Source: Bacteroides nordii WAL 11050 = JCM 12987
Lineage (GTDB): Bacteria; Bacteroidota; Bacteroidia; Bacteroidales; Bacteroidaceae
DNA: 51,933 nucleotides
Direction of reading: 5' to 3'
Assembly: GCA_000613465.1 (NCBI GenBank)
Contig: BAJA01000038.1
Span: forward strand, 1-51,933
The notes under the pieces: generated by a model
What the model saw: only the letters and a program-made list of their open reading frames with translations
Database searches by the model: none
What the model was told of the DNA's origin: nothing
Shown here: piece after piece, positions 1 through 9,172 of the stretch
How positions within the stretch are numbered: the first letter of the stretch is position 1
How the letters are laid out: each line of letters opens with the position of its first letter
Position numbers and translations under genes: made by a program

Positions 1-3
1 GGT

Positions 4-95
4 TGTACATTTTTGTATAACAAGAATGTACAACCTTGCACCACAAAGGTGTACACTCTTATATGACATAAATGTACACTCTTACAATATCTATT
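4..95. repeat. Four-unit array of TGTACA at exact 23-bp spacing
   Basis: The hexamer TGTACA begins at 4, 27, 50 and 73, so the period is exactly 23 bp. The last two units also share TGTACACTCTTA. The first two units form an inverted repeat (GGTTGTACAT at 1-10 against ATGTACAACC at 26-35). The array lies beyond the stop of the minus-strand ferredoxin gene, at the window edge. Sites two helical turns apart on one face suggest a cooperative protein-binding array, perhaps in the promoter of a gene to the left. That role is inference. Confidence 0.6.
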
Positions 96-119
96 ACTCG
101 AGCCTTTTTGTAACCCTTA

Positions 120-956
120 TTACAAGATTGTTTTTGGCTCTTTCTGACGGGTAAAACATTGAGAAAGCAATACAGCAAACGGAGTATCATAAACCCTCGC
201 TTGTTGTGTACATGATTTGACACAGGCACAACACTTAATACATTTTTCAGCATCTGTATGCACTTCATCTCCTTTTACAATAGCGCCAACAGGACAATGA
301 CGTACGCATGCACCACAATGCGTACAAAGACTTTCATTATCCAACCACGGAGTACGTGGCAAGGGTACCCCGCTCTTACGTAGTTTTATTACTCTACGTA
401 AAAAACGGAATAAGGGGAAAAAAGGTTGTTGCGGACGAGGAATAGAACGAAGATTAACCGGATACAGAGTCTCCAGGCAAGAGGCTGCCTCAACTTTTAT
501 CCTCAACTTCTTACCAAATTCTCTGGCAAGCTCTAAATCATGAGTATCAGGACGGCCTGCTGCAATGGGATATTTAGTACTGCTATAAGAATGCTCTCCA
601 ATAAAAGTAGCTCCGGCTATTACTTTAAAACCATTCAGTAAAACAAAAGCATCCAACTCCGTAAGCGCATTTTCGTAAGCACGATTCCCGTAAACTACTA
701 CCAAAGCTACCGGAGTATCCGTACCACGAATATTCTCCAGACGCTCCATAGCTAAAGGAGCCACATGTCCACCATATACAGGAACAACAACAATAGCCAA
801 TGCCGAGGTAGGAAGTTCCATTTCTTCAACCGGCTTTAAGGTCAAATCCGTCGTTAACACATTTGTTGCCCCCGTTCCATGAACAATTGCCTCTCCCACT
901 TGTTTAGAAGTATGGGTAGGCGAAAAATAAATAAGATGAGCTTCAGTAATTATCAT
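120..956 (-). CDS. EFR1-type flavodoxin/4Fe-4S ferredoxin protein
   Basis: The 278-residue protein has an N-terminal flavodoxin-like domain (about 1-150, beginning MIITEAHLIYFSPTHTS) and a C-terminal pair of 4Fe-4S clusters. The clusters show as CTHCGACVRHCP and CIKCCACVKSC, both CxxCxxCxxxC. This matches the EFR1-type fused flavodoxin-ferredoxin family, a presumed cytoplasmic electron carrier with unknown partner. A longer in-frame start at 986 is rejected because a -7 box (TATCTTTG on the minus strand, 976-983) lies between it and the ATG at 956. The gene is monocistronic in the window and divergent from rho. Confidence 0.85.
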   Translation of the reverse strand: MIITEAHLIYFSPTHTSKQVGEAIVHGTGATNVLTTDLTLKPVEEMELPTSALAIVVVPVYGGHVAPLAMERLENIRGTDTPVALVVVYGNRAYENALTELDAFVLLNGFKVIAGATFIGEHSYSSTKYPIAAGRPDTHDLELAREFGKKLRIKVEAASCLETLYPVNLRSIPRPQQPFFPLFRFLRRVIKLRKSGVPLPRTPWLDNESLCTHCGACVRHCPVGAIVKGDEVHTDAEKCIKCCACVKSCTQQARVYDTPFAVLLSQCFTRQKEPKTIL

Positions 957-975
957 AATGTTATAATTTGAGTAA

Positions 976-983
976 CAAAGATA
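976..983 (-). promoter_or_regulatory. -7 box of the ferredoxin gene
   Basis: The minus strand reads TATCTTTG, matching the Bacteroides TAnnTTTG element. It sits 20 nt upstream of the chosen ATG and leaves a short leader. No clear TTTG -33 box is visible. Confidence 0.6.
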
Positions 984-1036
984 CACTTTATAAATGAAAA
1001 AAATGATGATTTATTTATGAAACCAAAATTATTTAT

Positions 1037-1044
1037 TATCTTTG
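1037..1044 (+). promoter_or_regulatory. -7 box of rho with a long leader
   Basis: TATCTTTG precedes rho by about 180 nt, implying a leader of roughly 175 nt (about 1052-1226). The leader has no other gene. Long rho leaders are used for autoregulation in other bacteria; whether that holds here is inference. No convincing -33 TTTG is present. Confidence 0.55.
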
Positions 1045-1226
1045 CGCCGTTGAAATACTTTGCCACCTCTCATAGGAGAGAAACAGGTAAATATCCAGTT
1101 CAACAGAAACATCCCTGATTCATAATAAATTAAAGCATATGTTCGCATAACCAATGACTGGTGAAGTTGTGTTGTGACGTCCGTATCCCAGCTGAACAAA
1201 AAAATATTAATAACTTACTATACTGT

Positions 1227-3260
1227 ATGTATAACATTATCCAATTAAACGACAAAGATTTGTCGGAACTACAAACTATTGCCCGCGAACTGGGTATAAA
1301 AAAGACAGACTCACTAAAGAAAGAAGAACTTGTTTACAAAATCCTTGACGAACAAGCTATCGCAGGCGCTACTAAGAAGGTTGCTGCAGATAAATTGAAA
1401 GAGGAGCGTAATGAAGACAAGAAGAAACGTTCACGGGTAGCAATGAAGAAAGAAAATAAAGTATTCTCCGCTACTAAAAATGGTGAGATAACCAAAACTG
1501 AAACAGCCGTTCCCGTTCCGGCAGCTAAAGCACAACCTAAAGAAGCTGAGCCAGTAAAAGCAGAAGTTGTTCCTGCCACAGAAAAAGCAGTAGCACCCCC
1601 AAAAAAGAAAGTAGGTCGTCCTCGCAAAAATGCCGTAGAAAACAAACCCAAAGAAGAGCAAGTAGCTCCAGTTGCAGCAGCCGAAACTGAAAAAACGGTT
1701 GAAGTGAAAAAGGCAGAGGTAAAGAAAATAGAGACAAAACCTATTTCAAAACCCATTATTAAACCTAAAGCACCAGCAGTTATCGATGAAGAAAGCAATA
1801 TCTTATCCGAGAGTGCCGATGACGATTTTATCCCAATTGAAGATCTCCCTTCTGAGAAAGTAGAATTACCAACAGAACTTTTCGGTAAATTCGAATCAAC
1901 AAAAACAGAGCCTGTAGTTACGCCTGTTCCTGAACAGACACAGAACCAACAGCGTCCCCGCGTTATCCGTCCCCGCGATAACAACAATAATAACAACAAT
2001 AATCCTAACAGCAATAATAACGCACCAAGGAACAATAATCCCCGACTGCCGATGCAGAGACCTGTACAACAGCAAAATACGGGAGAAAATGCTCCGGCTC
2101 CGGAACGCAAAGTGATTGAGCGTGAAAAACCCTACGAATTCGATGATATTCTCACCGGTACAGGAGTTCTGGAAATTATGCAGGATGGTTACGGTTTCCT
2201 TCGCTCTTCAGACTATAACTACCTTTCATCTCCGGACGATATCTATGTATCTCAATCGCAAATCAAATTATTCGGTCTGAAAACCGGTGATGTGGTAGAA
2301 GGTATCATTCGCCCTCCCAAAGAAGGAGAGAAATACTTCCCATTGGTAAAAGTATCTAAAATTGATGGTCGTGATGCCGCATTCGTACGTGACCGCGTAC
2401 CTTTTGACCACCTGACCCCTCTCTTTCCAGATGAGAAATTCAGACTTTGCAAAGGCGGATACTCTGATTCGATGTCTGCACGTGTAGTAGACCTCTTTTC
2501 ACCGATTGGTAAGGGACAACGTGCCTTGATCGTGGCTCAACCTAAAACAGGTAAAACCCTGTTAATGAAAGATATCGCTAATGCCATCGCAGCCAATCAC
2601 CCGGAAGTATACATGATAATGCTGTTGATTGACGAACGTCCGGAAGAGGTAACCGATATGGCACGTAGTGTAAATGCAGAAGTTATCGCCTCTACTTTTG
2701 ACGAACCGGCAGAACGCCACGTGAAGATCGCAGGTATCGTACTCGAAAAAGCAAAAAGACTGGTAGAATGCGGACACGACGTAGTTATCTTCTTGGACTC
2801 TATCACACGTTTGGCACGTGCTTACAATACAGTTTCTCCGGCATCGGGTAAAGTATTGTCCGGTGGTGTGGATGCAAATGCATTGCATAAACCCAAACGG
2901 TTCTTTGGTGCTGCACGTAATATCGAAAATGGCGGTTCACTAACCATTATCGCGACAGCATTGATCGATACCGGTTCAAAAATGGATGAAGTTATCTTCG
3001 AAGAATTCAAAGGTACAGGTAATATGGAATTGCAGCTTGACCGTAACTTATCCAACAAACGTATCTTCCCGGCTGTCAACATTGTGGCTTCAAGTACGCG
3101 TCGTGATGATTTGTTGCTTGACAAGACAACACTTGACCGTATGTGGATCCTGCGCAAATACCTTGCAGACATGAATCCAATAGAAGCAATGGACTTTGTA
3201 AAAGACCGTCTTGAAAAAACAAAAGACAATGACGAATTCCTGATGAGCATGAATAGCTAA
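1227..3260 (+). CDS. rho: Transcription termination factor Rho with long disordered insertion
   Basis: Rho is the hexameric RNA-dependent ATPase that ends transcription. The start is the ATG at 1227 (MYNIIQLNDKDLSELQ), which opens directly into the Rho N-terminal helical domain; the upstream in-frame ATG at 1161 adds an unrelated leader. The 677 residues exceed the ~420 of E. coli Rho because of an insertion between the N-terminal helices and the cold-shock RNA-binding domain (about 50-300), rich in Lys/Ala/Pro/Glu and ending in an Asn-rich tract. The ATPase core is intact: Walker A PKTGKT, Walker B VVIFLD, and the C-terminal R-loop region. In B. thetaiotaomicron the Rho disordered region has been reported to drive phase separation and gut fitness; the same role here is inference. 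Confidence 0.97.
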   Translation: MYNIIQLNDKDLSELQTIARELGIKKTDSLKKEELVYKILDEQAIAGATKKVAADKLKEERNEDKKKRSRVAMKKENKVFSATKNGEITKTETAVPVPAAKAQPKEAEPVKAEVVPATEKAVAPPKKKVGRPRKNAVENKPKEEQVAPVAAAETEKTVEVKKAEVKKIETKPISKPIIKPKAPAVIDEESNILSESADDDFIPIEDLPSEKVELPTELFGKFESTKTEPVVTPVPEQTQNQQRPRVIRPRDNNNNNNNNPNSNNNAPRNNNPRLPMQRPVQQQNTGENAPAPERKVIEREKPYEFDDILTGTGVLEIMQDGYGFLRSSDYNYLSSPDDIYVSQSQIKLFGLKTGDVVEGIIRPPKEGEKYFPLVKVSKIDGRDAAFVRDRVPFDHLTPLFPDEKFRLCKGGYSDSMSARVVDLFSPIGKGQRALIVAQPKTGKTLLMKDIANAIAANHPEVYMIMLLIDERPEEVTDMARSVNAEVIASTFDEPAERHVKIAGIVLEKAKRLVECGHDVVIFLDSITRLARAYNTVSPASGKVLSGGVDANALHKPKRFFGAARNIENGGSLTIIATALIDTGSKMDEVIFEEFKGTGNMELQLDRNLSNKRIFPAVNIVASSTRRDDLLLDKTTLDRMWILRKYLADMNPIEAMDFVKDRLEKTKDNDEFLMSMNS

Positions 3261-3283
3261 AAATATTTATTCAATTTACAATT

Positions 3284-3383
3284 AGACGATTTACAATTTA
3301 CGATTGAAATGTGATAGGCTTTACACAAAAGTTCGTATCATTATACAGGAGTAGTGACTCCAATCGTAAATTGTAAATCGTCT
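3284..3383. repeat. Perfect 23-bp inverted repeat downstream of rho
   Basis: The arms 3284-3306 and 3361-3383 are exact reverse complements and are separated by 54 nt. The arms are AT-rich and self-repetitive (ACGATTTACAATTTACGATT). The element follows the rho stop by 24 nt but has no adjacent U-run, so it is more like an intergenic palindromic repeat than a classic intrinsic terminator. Confidence 0.75.
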
Positions 3384-3551
3384 GATCGTAAATCCCCCCT
3401 TTCCTTCTTATCACTTTTGTACAATTATGTACTATTAACGTCCAAAAGTACTTTACCCTCCTTTTCCGGCAATTTTCATTTGCCTACATTTACCTTACGA
3501 AACTAATTCATAAGTTAAATTCTAACCCGGATACTGGCAGAACATCGCGCA

Positions 3552-3692
3552 ATGCTCGATGATTATATTAACCGGACCAAAGATGACAACCGTACTCTAA
3601 AAGTAAACGCAGATAAATGTTGGCGTAACCATACTCCCGGTCATCCCAATCATGAAGATCCTGGAGCACGGGATATTATAAACAGAAAATAA
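3552..3692 (+). CDS. Possible small protein or 3' gene remnant (46 aa)
   Basis: The ATG at 3552 opens a 46-codon frame (MLDDYINRTKDDNRTL... ending GARDIINRK) whose TAA lies at the foot of the terminator hairpin. The frame stays open upstream to 3519, so it could be the end of a longer lost gene. Composition looks protein-like (CWRNHTPGHPNHEDPG), but I do not recognise it. No ribosome binding site or exact -7 box is visible; TACATTTA near 3485 is close. The rest of 3261-3777 holds only the 23-bp palindrome and the terminator. Confidence 0.3.
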   Translation: MLDDYINRTKDDNRTLKVNADKCWRNHTPGHPNHEDPGARDIINRK

Positions 3693-3746
3693 ATAAGTAA
3701 AAAGAGTGGAGATTACATGTTATCTTCACTCTTTTTACTTATTTTT
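3691..3746 (+). terminator. Strong hairpin terminator overlapping the kinase promoter
   Basis: The arms 3691-3708 and 3727-3744 are perfectly complementary (AAATAAGTAAAAAGAGTG). Five more pairs including one G-U extend the stem to about 23 bp with an 8-nt loop. The 3' arm runs into a T-run, so it should act as an intrinsic terminator, and the A-rich 5' arm could serve the other direction. The end of the stem also supplies the -7 box of the next gene. Confidence 0.75.
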
Positions 3747-3747
3747 G
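3740..3747 (+). promoter_or_regulatory. -7 box of the sensor-kinase operon
   Basis: TATTTTTG matches TAnnTTTG and lies 30 nt upstream of the GTG start. It is embedded in the 3' foot and T-run of the preceding terminator, so readthrough RNA folding and promoter sequence share the same bases. Confidence 0.5.
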
Positions 3748-3777
3748 CAGCAAACAATGCGAACAGAACGTTAAACA

Positions 3778-5638
3778 GTGAGAATTTATATCTATTACAT
3801 ATTAGGAATGCTGGCCGGTTTTCTATATTCTGTCCCAGTCTATTCTGCGACTACGACTTCAGAACATCTTACCAATTTACAAATTCTCATAGACAACAAT
3901 TTACCTTATACCCAAAATATAACAGCAGACAGTATCATTTTATGGGAAAAAGAGCTTGAACCACAATTGGAAAAAGACAAGCAATACAGCACTCTTTTCC
4001 ATTTGAAACAACTCGTATCCGGTGCATATGCAATTCGTGGTGATATTACAATAGCTGTAGATAAAGCCCACATCATGTATGAGAAAGCCAAAGAAATGGA
4101 CTATGATAAAGGAATAGCCCTTTCTCTTCGTGCTATCGGTGATGCCTACCTGGGTGCAAACATGAGGCAACAAGCCATCGATTTTTATATAGAAGCATTT
4201 AATGTTCTAAATACTTTAGAAGGTGCAGATCATCTGAAAATACATATCTCTCCGAATCTGATCCTCACATTGTTAAAGATAAGAGAAACCGACAAAGCAC
4301 TTGTATACTTAAAACAACTTGAAGTTCTTTTCGATAAATATCCAACGACTTCCACTCTCTTTTATGTTTCGATATGCCGTGCCTACTATTATGTAGTAAC
4401 CAATCAGCCAGACAAGGCACTTATATATATCACAGAGGCCACAAAAGCCAATTCAGAACATGATTATCCTTATATGCGTTTTTGTTTTGGATTATTTGTA
4501 TGCCAGTTACTATAAACAAAATAAACAATATGATCGGGCTTTGGAAAAATATGGTAACCTTATTAAAGAGATAAATCCGGCCTACTCTCCTAACCAGCAT
4601 ATACAGCTCAATCTTCAGCAAGCCCAACTTCTGTCTAAATTAGGACAAACAGACCAAGCATGTCTCATTTATCAAACGGCAAATGTGTTGCAAGATTCTC
4701 TGGACAACCTTAGCTATGTACGTCAGATCAACGAACTGCGAACCATCTATCAAATCGATCAAATGGAAATCCAGAACCAGCAGGAACGTAACCAGACTAT
4801 CTTATGGGGTATTCTAACAGTATTTTCTTTATCAATCCTTATCACCATACTCATTTTCCATATACGATCAGAGAATAAACGTTTGCGCCATTCAAAAGAA
4901 GAACAGGAAAAAGCACAAAAGCGTGCAAGAAACTCCATTAAAACCAAAAGTCTGTTTCTTTCAAATATGAGTCATGAGATCCGTACCCCATTGAATGCGC
5001 TTTCAGGTTTCTCTGCAATCCTCACGGATGATTCAATTGACAATGAAACACGGCGACAGTGCAATGACATCATACAACAAAACTCTGAATTATTATTAAA
5101 CCTGATCAATGATGTAATAGACCTTTCCAGCCTGGATATGAGTAAATTGGTATTTAATTTTAAAAAGTGCGATGCAGTAGTTATATGCCGTAATGTTATT
5201 GATACTGTAAGAAAAGTAAAGCAAACACAAGCCGATGTTCATTTTGTCACAACTCTTGAATCGCTACCGCTATTAACAGATGATTCACGCTTGCAACAGT
5301 TGCTTATCAATCTGCTTATTAATGCCACGAAGTTCACTACGGAAGGCTCCATCACACTTGAGATACGAAAAGAGTCGGACGACACCGCCGTCTTCTCTGT
5401 CACTGACACCGGTTGTGGTATTCCTCCGGAAAATCAAGGCCGAATATTCAACCGTTTTGAGAAACTAAATGAAGGTGCACAGGGTACAGGGTTGGGACTT
5501 TCTATCTGCCAGCTTATTGTTGAACAGATCGGAGGAAGAATATGGATTGATCCGGAATATACAGCAGGCGCCCGCTTCGTATTCACTCATCCTATCAAAC
5601 CGGATGCGGCAGCAGCCAAAAATGAAAAGTTACAATGA
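3778..5638 (+). CDS. TPR-containing membrane sensor histidine kinase (one frameshift)
   Basis: Reconstructed length is about 619 residues. The start is GTG at 3778, giving a signal-type leader (MRIYIYYILGMLAGFLY...). TPR-like helices fill the periplasmic half, a transmembrane helix lies near 4800-4860, and the kinase core follows. The H-box is NMSHEIRTPLN (His codon at 4974), the N-box LINLLINATKF, G1 DTGCGIP and G2 GTGLGLS, so the enzyme should be active. There is no receiver or DNA-binding domain, so this is not a hybrid HTCS. The frame changes at the T-runs near 4480-4493; dropping one T restores MRFVLDYLYASYYKQ. The stop overlaps the next start by ATGA, implying coupled translation. Confidence 0.85.
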
Positions 5639-7592
5639 AACAACTGATCTTCATACTCGCCTTATGCTGCCATTTCCTGATAAGTCTGGCAGCTCCATCA
5701 GGAGTCCGAACTGATAGTTTGGAAAGATTGTTGTCTGCTATGCCGCATGATTCCCTACGCCTACAAACCATACAAAGTATCACGCGGATGGAGCAGACAA
5801 CCCCCAAATGCATCTATTATTCAAATATGCTGTTAAAGGAGGCTGTTGCGCAAGACAACCCCAAGTACGCCGGAATAGCACTCTACTTCCAGGTTATTTA
5901 TTACTATAATCAAAATGAACTGGATAGTGTAATCCAAAAAATAGCAGACCTGGAGCCTACGCCCGAAAAGCCGGTTTGTGGGATTATTACTTCGATTCAC
6001 AAAGATGCCAGATAGATCTCTACTCCTATAGAGAACAAATAGAGCTTGCAATCAACAAATCACTTGAAATGTATAAGAAAGCGCAAGAAGCCAACAACAT
6101 ACGTGGCCTGATAGGTGCCAAGCAGTGTCTGGCCAATGCTTATATGGGTACTGGCCGTTGGAAAGAAGGTAAACAGGCTTTGGAAGAAGCTCATAAGCTT
6201 CTTCCTCAAATGAACAATGTAATTGTAAGAAATTCCGTACTTTGCCAACTTATCTCACTCAGTAAAGCCAACAAAGAACTTCAGGATCAGAAAAAGTATC
6301 TGGATGAACAAAAGAAGATTCTTTCTGATTATATCGCAGAAAATCCAACGATGAAAGAAGCTTTTCAGGATCCGATGATTTTCAATGACATCTACTATAC
6401 CTATTATTATGTAGAAATGGAGCAGCCTCAGCTGGCTCTCCAACATCTTAAAAAAGGAAACGAGTATCTCACCCCCAATACTTATTTTATGTATCGGGTG
6501 CTTTATCATGATGCACACGCCTCATATTACCGCCTTTGCAAAGAATATAATCGTGCTATCAGTCAACTGGATTCTACTGTTATACTGTTAAAAAACGCTT
6601 TTAGCAGCGATTACGTCAACCAACTGTCTATCAAAGCTGATATTCTGACCGAGGCCGGACGTAGCCTGGAAGCAATACCAATCTATGAAAAGGTTATACA
6701 GATGAAAGATTCGTTGGTTACCGAACTATCTGACAAACAAATGAATCTGATACAAGACAACTACCATGTAGATAAAATGAAACTTGAAGAAGAACAGTTG
6801 AAAAGCAAAATTCAACTGCTCGTATTCTGTATTATCGCTATTGCCCTGCTCGTATTAATCTTCTTCACAATACGTGCCTATCAGGTGCGAAAAGCCTTAA
6901 AGACGGCAGAAAGTGAAACTCGTAAAGCCACCCTGATGATTGAGAAGGCCAATGAGACCAAGAATCATTTTCTCTCTAATATGAGTTACAATATCCGTAT
7001 CCCTCTCAACGGAGTTGTAGGTTTTTCACAACTCATAGCCTCGGAACCCAATATGGACGAAAGTACACGACAAGAATATTCAGCCATCATCCAAAAAAAC
7101 TCCGAAGAGTTGATACAATTGGTAAATGATGTACTCGATCTGTCTCGCCTGGAAGCCAATATGATGAAATTTCAGATACAGACTTATGATGTAATAGCTC
7201 TTTGTAACGATGCCATTTATATGGCACAGATGCACAATGAGGGAGTTATATCAATTCTGTTCAGCACTAATATTGACGCACAGAACATCACAACAGATAC
7301 CGGACGAATAACGCAAACCCTGCTCAGCACATTGGTCTATCCGGACAAAAGTAAAGAGGAAAGAGAAATAATCTTTACGGTCAACCGGGATGATACGTCA
7401 AAGATCATTCATTTCCAAATTATCAACAGCCCACTGGCTGATCCGAAATACCACTCACAACAAGTAAGTATCCGCCATGAAATAAATGACTTGTTATTAA
7501 AGCACTTCGGAGGTAGCTATGCCGTCACCACCGACAAACAGGGCGGACAGGTCATTGATTTTACTCTCCCCCCCGACAGTATATCCGGATAA
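5635..7592 (+). CDS. TPR-containing degenerate (pseudo) histidine kinase (one frameshift)
   Basis: The product of about 651 residues has the same layout as the upstream kinase: signal peptide, TPR-like helices, a transmembrane helix (LLVFCIIAIALLVLIFFTI), a DHp-like segment and an ATPase-like remnant. The H-box reads NMSYNIRIPLN, so the phosphoacceptor His is Tyr (codon TAC at 6987) and the next Glu is Asn. The N-box Asn and the G1 and G2 glycine motifs are absent. Autophosphorylation therefore looks impossible, and a sensor, decoy or heterodimer role with the upstream kinase is inferred. One base is missing near 5952-5966 (EPT to ARKAGLWDYYF). The 4-nt ATGA overlap couples it to the active kinase. 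Confidence 0.8.
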
Positions 7593-7598
7593 AAGCGT

Positions 7599-7606
7599 TA
7601 TCTTTG
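7599..7606 (+). promoter_or_regulatory. -7 box of the MATE exporter gene
   Basis: TATCTTTG matches TAnnTTTG and lies 26 nt before the ATG at 7633, just after the preceding stop. No TTTG is visible at -33. Confidence 0.55.
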
Positions 7607-7632
7607 CAAATTGTAAACCTAAACGCTCATTT

Positions 7633-8953
7633 ATGTACACTAATAAGCAAATTTGGAGTGTCAGTTACCCGATACTTCTTAGTTTACTGGCACAAAATGT
7701 TATTAATGTCACTGACACCGCCTTTCTCGGACGTGTTGGCGAAGTAGCACTCGGAGCTTCGGCTATGGGTGGACTTTTTTATATCTGCGTTTTTACTATT
7801 GCTTTCGGTTTTAGCACCGGTTCGCAAATTGTGATTGCCCGCCGCAATGGCGAAGGTCGCTATTCTGACGTAGGACCGGTAATGATACAAGGTGTTATGT
7901 TCATGTTACTGATGGCATTGCTATTATTCAGCTTTACAAAAGCTTTTGGGGGCAATATTATGCGGATGCTGGTTTCTTCCGAATCCATATACGATGCCAC
8001 AATGGAATTTCTGGACTGGCGTATCTACGGATTCTTCTTTTCGTTTATCAACGTAATGTTCCGGGCACTTTATATCGGCATTACGCGTACAAAGGTACTT
8101 ACCATCAATGCCGTCGTCATGGCACTGACAAACGTAGTGCTGGACTATGCAATGATATTCGGACATTTCGGCTTCCCGGAAATGGGTATCAAAGGCGCTG
8201 CCATTGCCTCTGTAGTAGCAGAAGCCAGTTCCATTCTGTTCTTCCTCATTTATACGTATATCACCGTCGACCTGAAAAAGTATGGCCTGAATAAATTACG
8301 TTCTTTCGATCCTCAGTTACTGATGCGTATACTTAGTATCTCCTGCTTCACTATGTTGCAGTACTTCTTGTCAATGGCTACCTGGTTCATATTCTTCGTA
8401 GCTGTAGAAAGGTTGGGACAACGTGAACTTGCCATTGCCAACATTGTGCGAAGCATATACATCGTAATGCTCATTCCGGTAAACGCACTGGCCACCACCA
8501 CTAACAGCTTGGTCAGTAATGCCATTGGTGCAGGAGGCATACAATATGTGATGACACTTATCAATAAAATAGCCCGTTTTTCATTCTTTGTTATGCTGCA
8601 TTAGTCGCTATCACCGCAACATTCCCGCAAGCCATGCTCTCCATCTATACAAATGAGGCTGCCTGATAGCCGAATCAGTTCCATCTGTCTATGTTATCTG
8701 CGTTGCCATGTTGATAGCCTCCGTAGCCAATATCGTATTTAACGGAATATCCGGTACTGGTAACACACAAGCCGCCTTGTTACTTGAAGTTATAACTATC
8801 GTCATCTACGGTTCGTATATAATCTTCATCGGAATGTGGCTGAAAGCTCCCATTGCATGGTGCTTTACCATTGAGATTGTGTACTATACATTGTTACTCA
8901 CCACAAGCTATATTTACTTCAAAAAAGCAAAATGGCAGAATAAAAAGATATAA
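7633..8953 (+). CDS. MATE family efflux transporter (two frameshifts)
   Basis: Reconstructed length is about 440 residues, normal for MATE multidrug/sodium antiporters of the inner membrane. The start MYTNKQIWSVSYPILLSLLAQN is chosen over an in-frame ATG at 7519 because that lies inside the kinase gene and upstream of the promoter. Family features include VTDTAFLGRVGEVALGASA and about twelve hydrophobic helices. The frame breaks near 8598 (one base lost: restoring GG gives MLALVAITATFPQ) and near 8662 (one base lost: restoring TT gives AALIAESV). The downstream part reads through to the stop at 8953. The substrate cannot be told. Confidence 0.85.
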
Positions 8954-8969
8954 ATACAAGAGATTTTTG

Positions 8970-8977
8970 TACATTTG
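8970..8977 (+). promoter_or_regulatory. Probable -7 box of ffh
   Basis: TACATTTG matches TAnnTTTG. It would give ffh a leader of about 190 nt that contains the whole imperfect palindrome at 8987-9132. No -33 TTTG is seen. Confidence 0.4.
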
Positions 8978-8986
8978 CATCCCGGT

Positions 8987-9132
8987 TTACCACAGAAGAT
9001 ACAGAGGGGACAGTTTTTTAGTGAGTAGCGATAAGTGATTAGTGATTAACAGGCTGCACTATCATGCTGCATGATACTAAATTACTTATCGCTATTCACT
9101 ACTCCCCTAAAATTTTGTATCCTCTGTGGCAA
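8987..9132. repeat. Imperfect palindromic CACAGA-type element in the ffh leader
   Basis: TTACCACAGAAGATAC (8987-9002) faces GTATCCTCTGTGGCAA (9117-9132), and AGTGAGTAGCGATAAGTGAT (9020-9039) faces its near-complement at 9081-9100. The centre has the perfect hairpin ATCATGctgCATGAT (9061-9075). Similar CACAGAG palindromes occur at 19654-19839 and 28417-28501, so it belongs to a dispersed intergenic family. Confidence 0.65.
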
Positions 9133-9172
9133 ACTGATCTATAAGTTTAGTAATCAGTAATTAGTATAAAAT

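Noticed and set aside
4..95. CRISPR array
   Set aside because: The conserved word is only 6-12 bp and the period 23 bp; CRISPR repeats are longer and no cas genes are present.
1334..2110. 258-codon ORF antisense to rho
   Set aside because: Leu/Ser/Phe-rich shadow of the low-complexity Rho insertion; it has no start signal and no recognisable domain.
3778..7592. HTCS hybrid regulator of the glycan locus
   Set aside because: Neither kinase has a receiver or an AraC-type DNA-binding domain, and they are over 17 kb from the locus.
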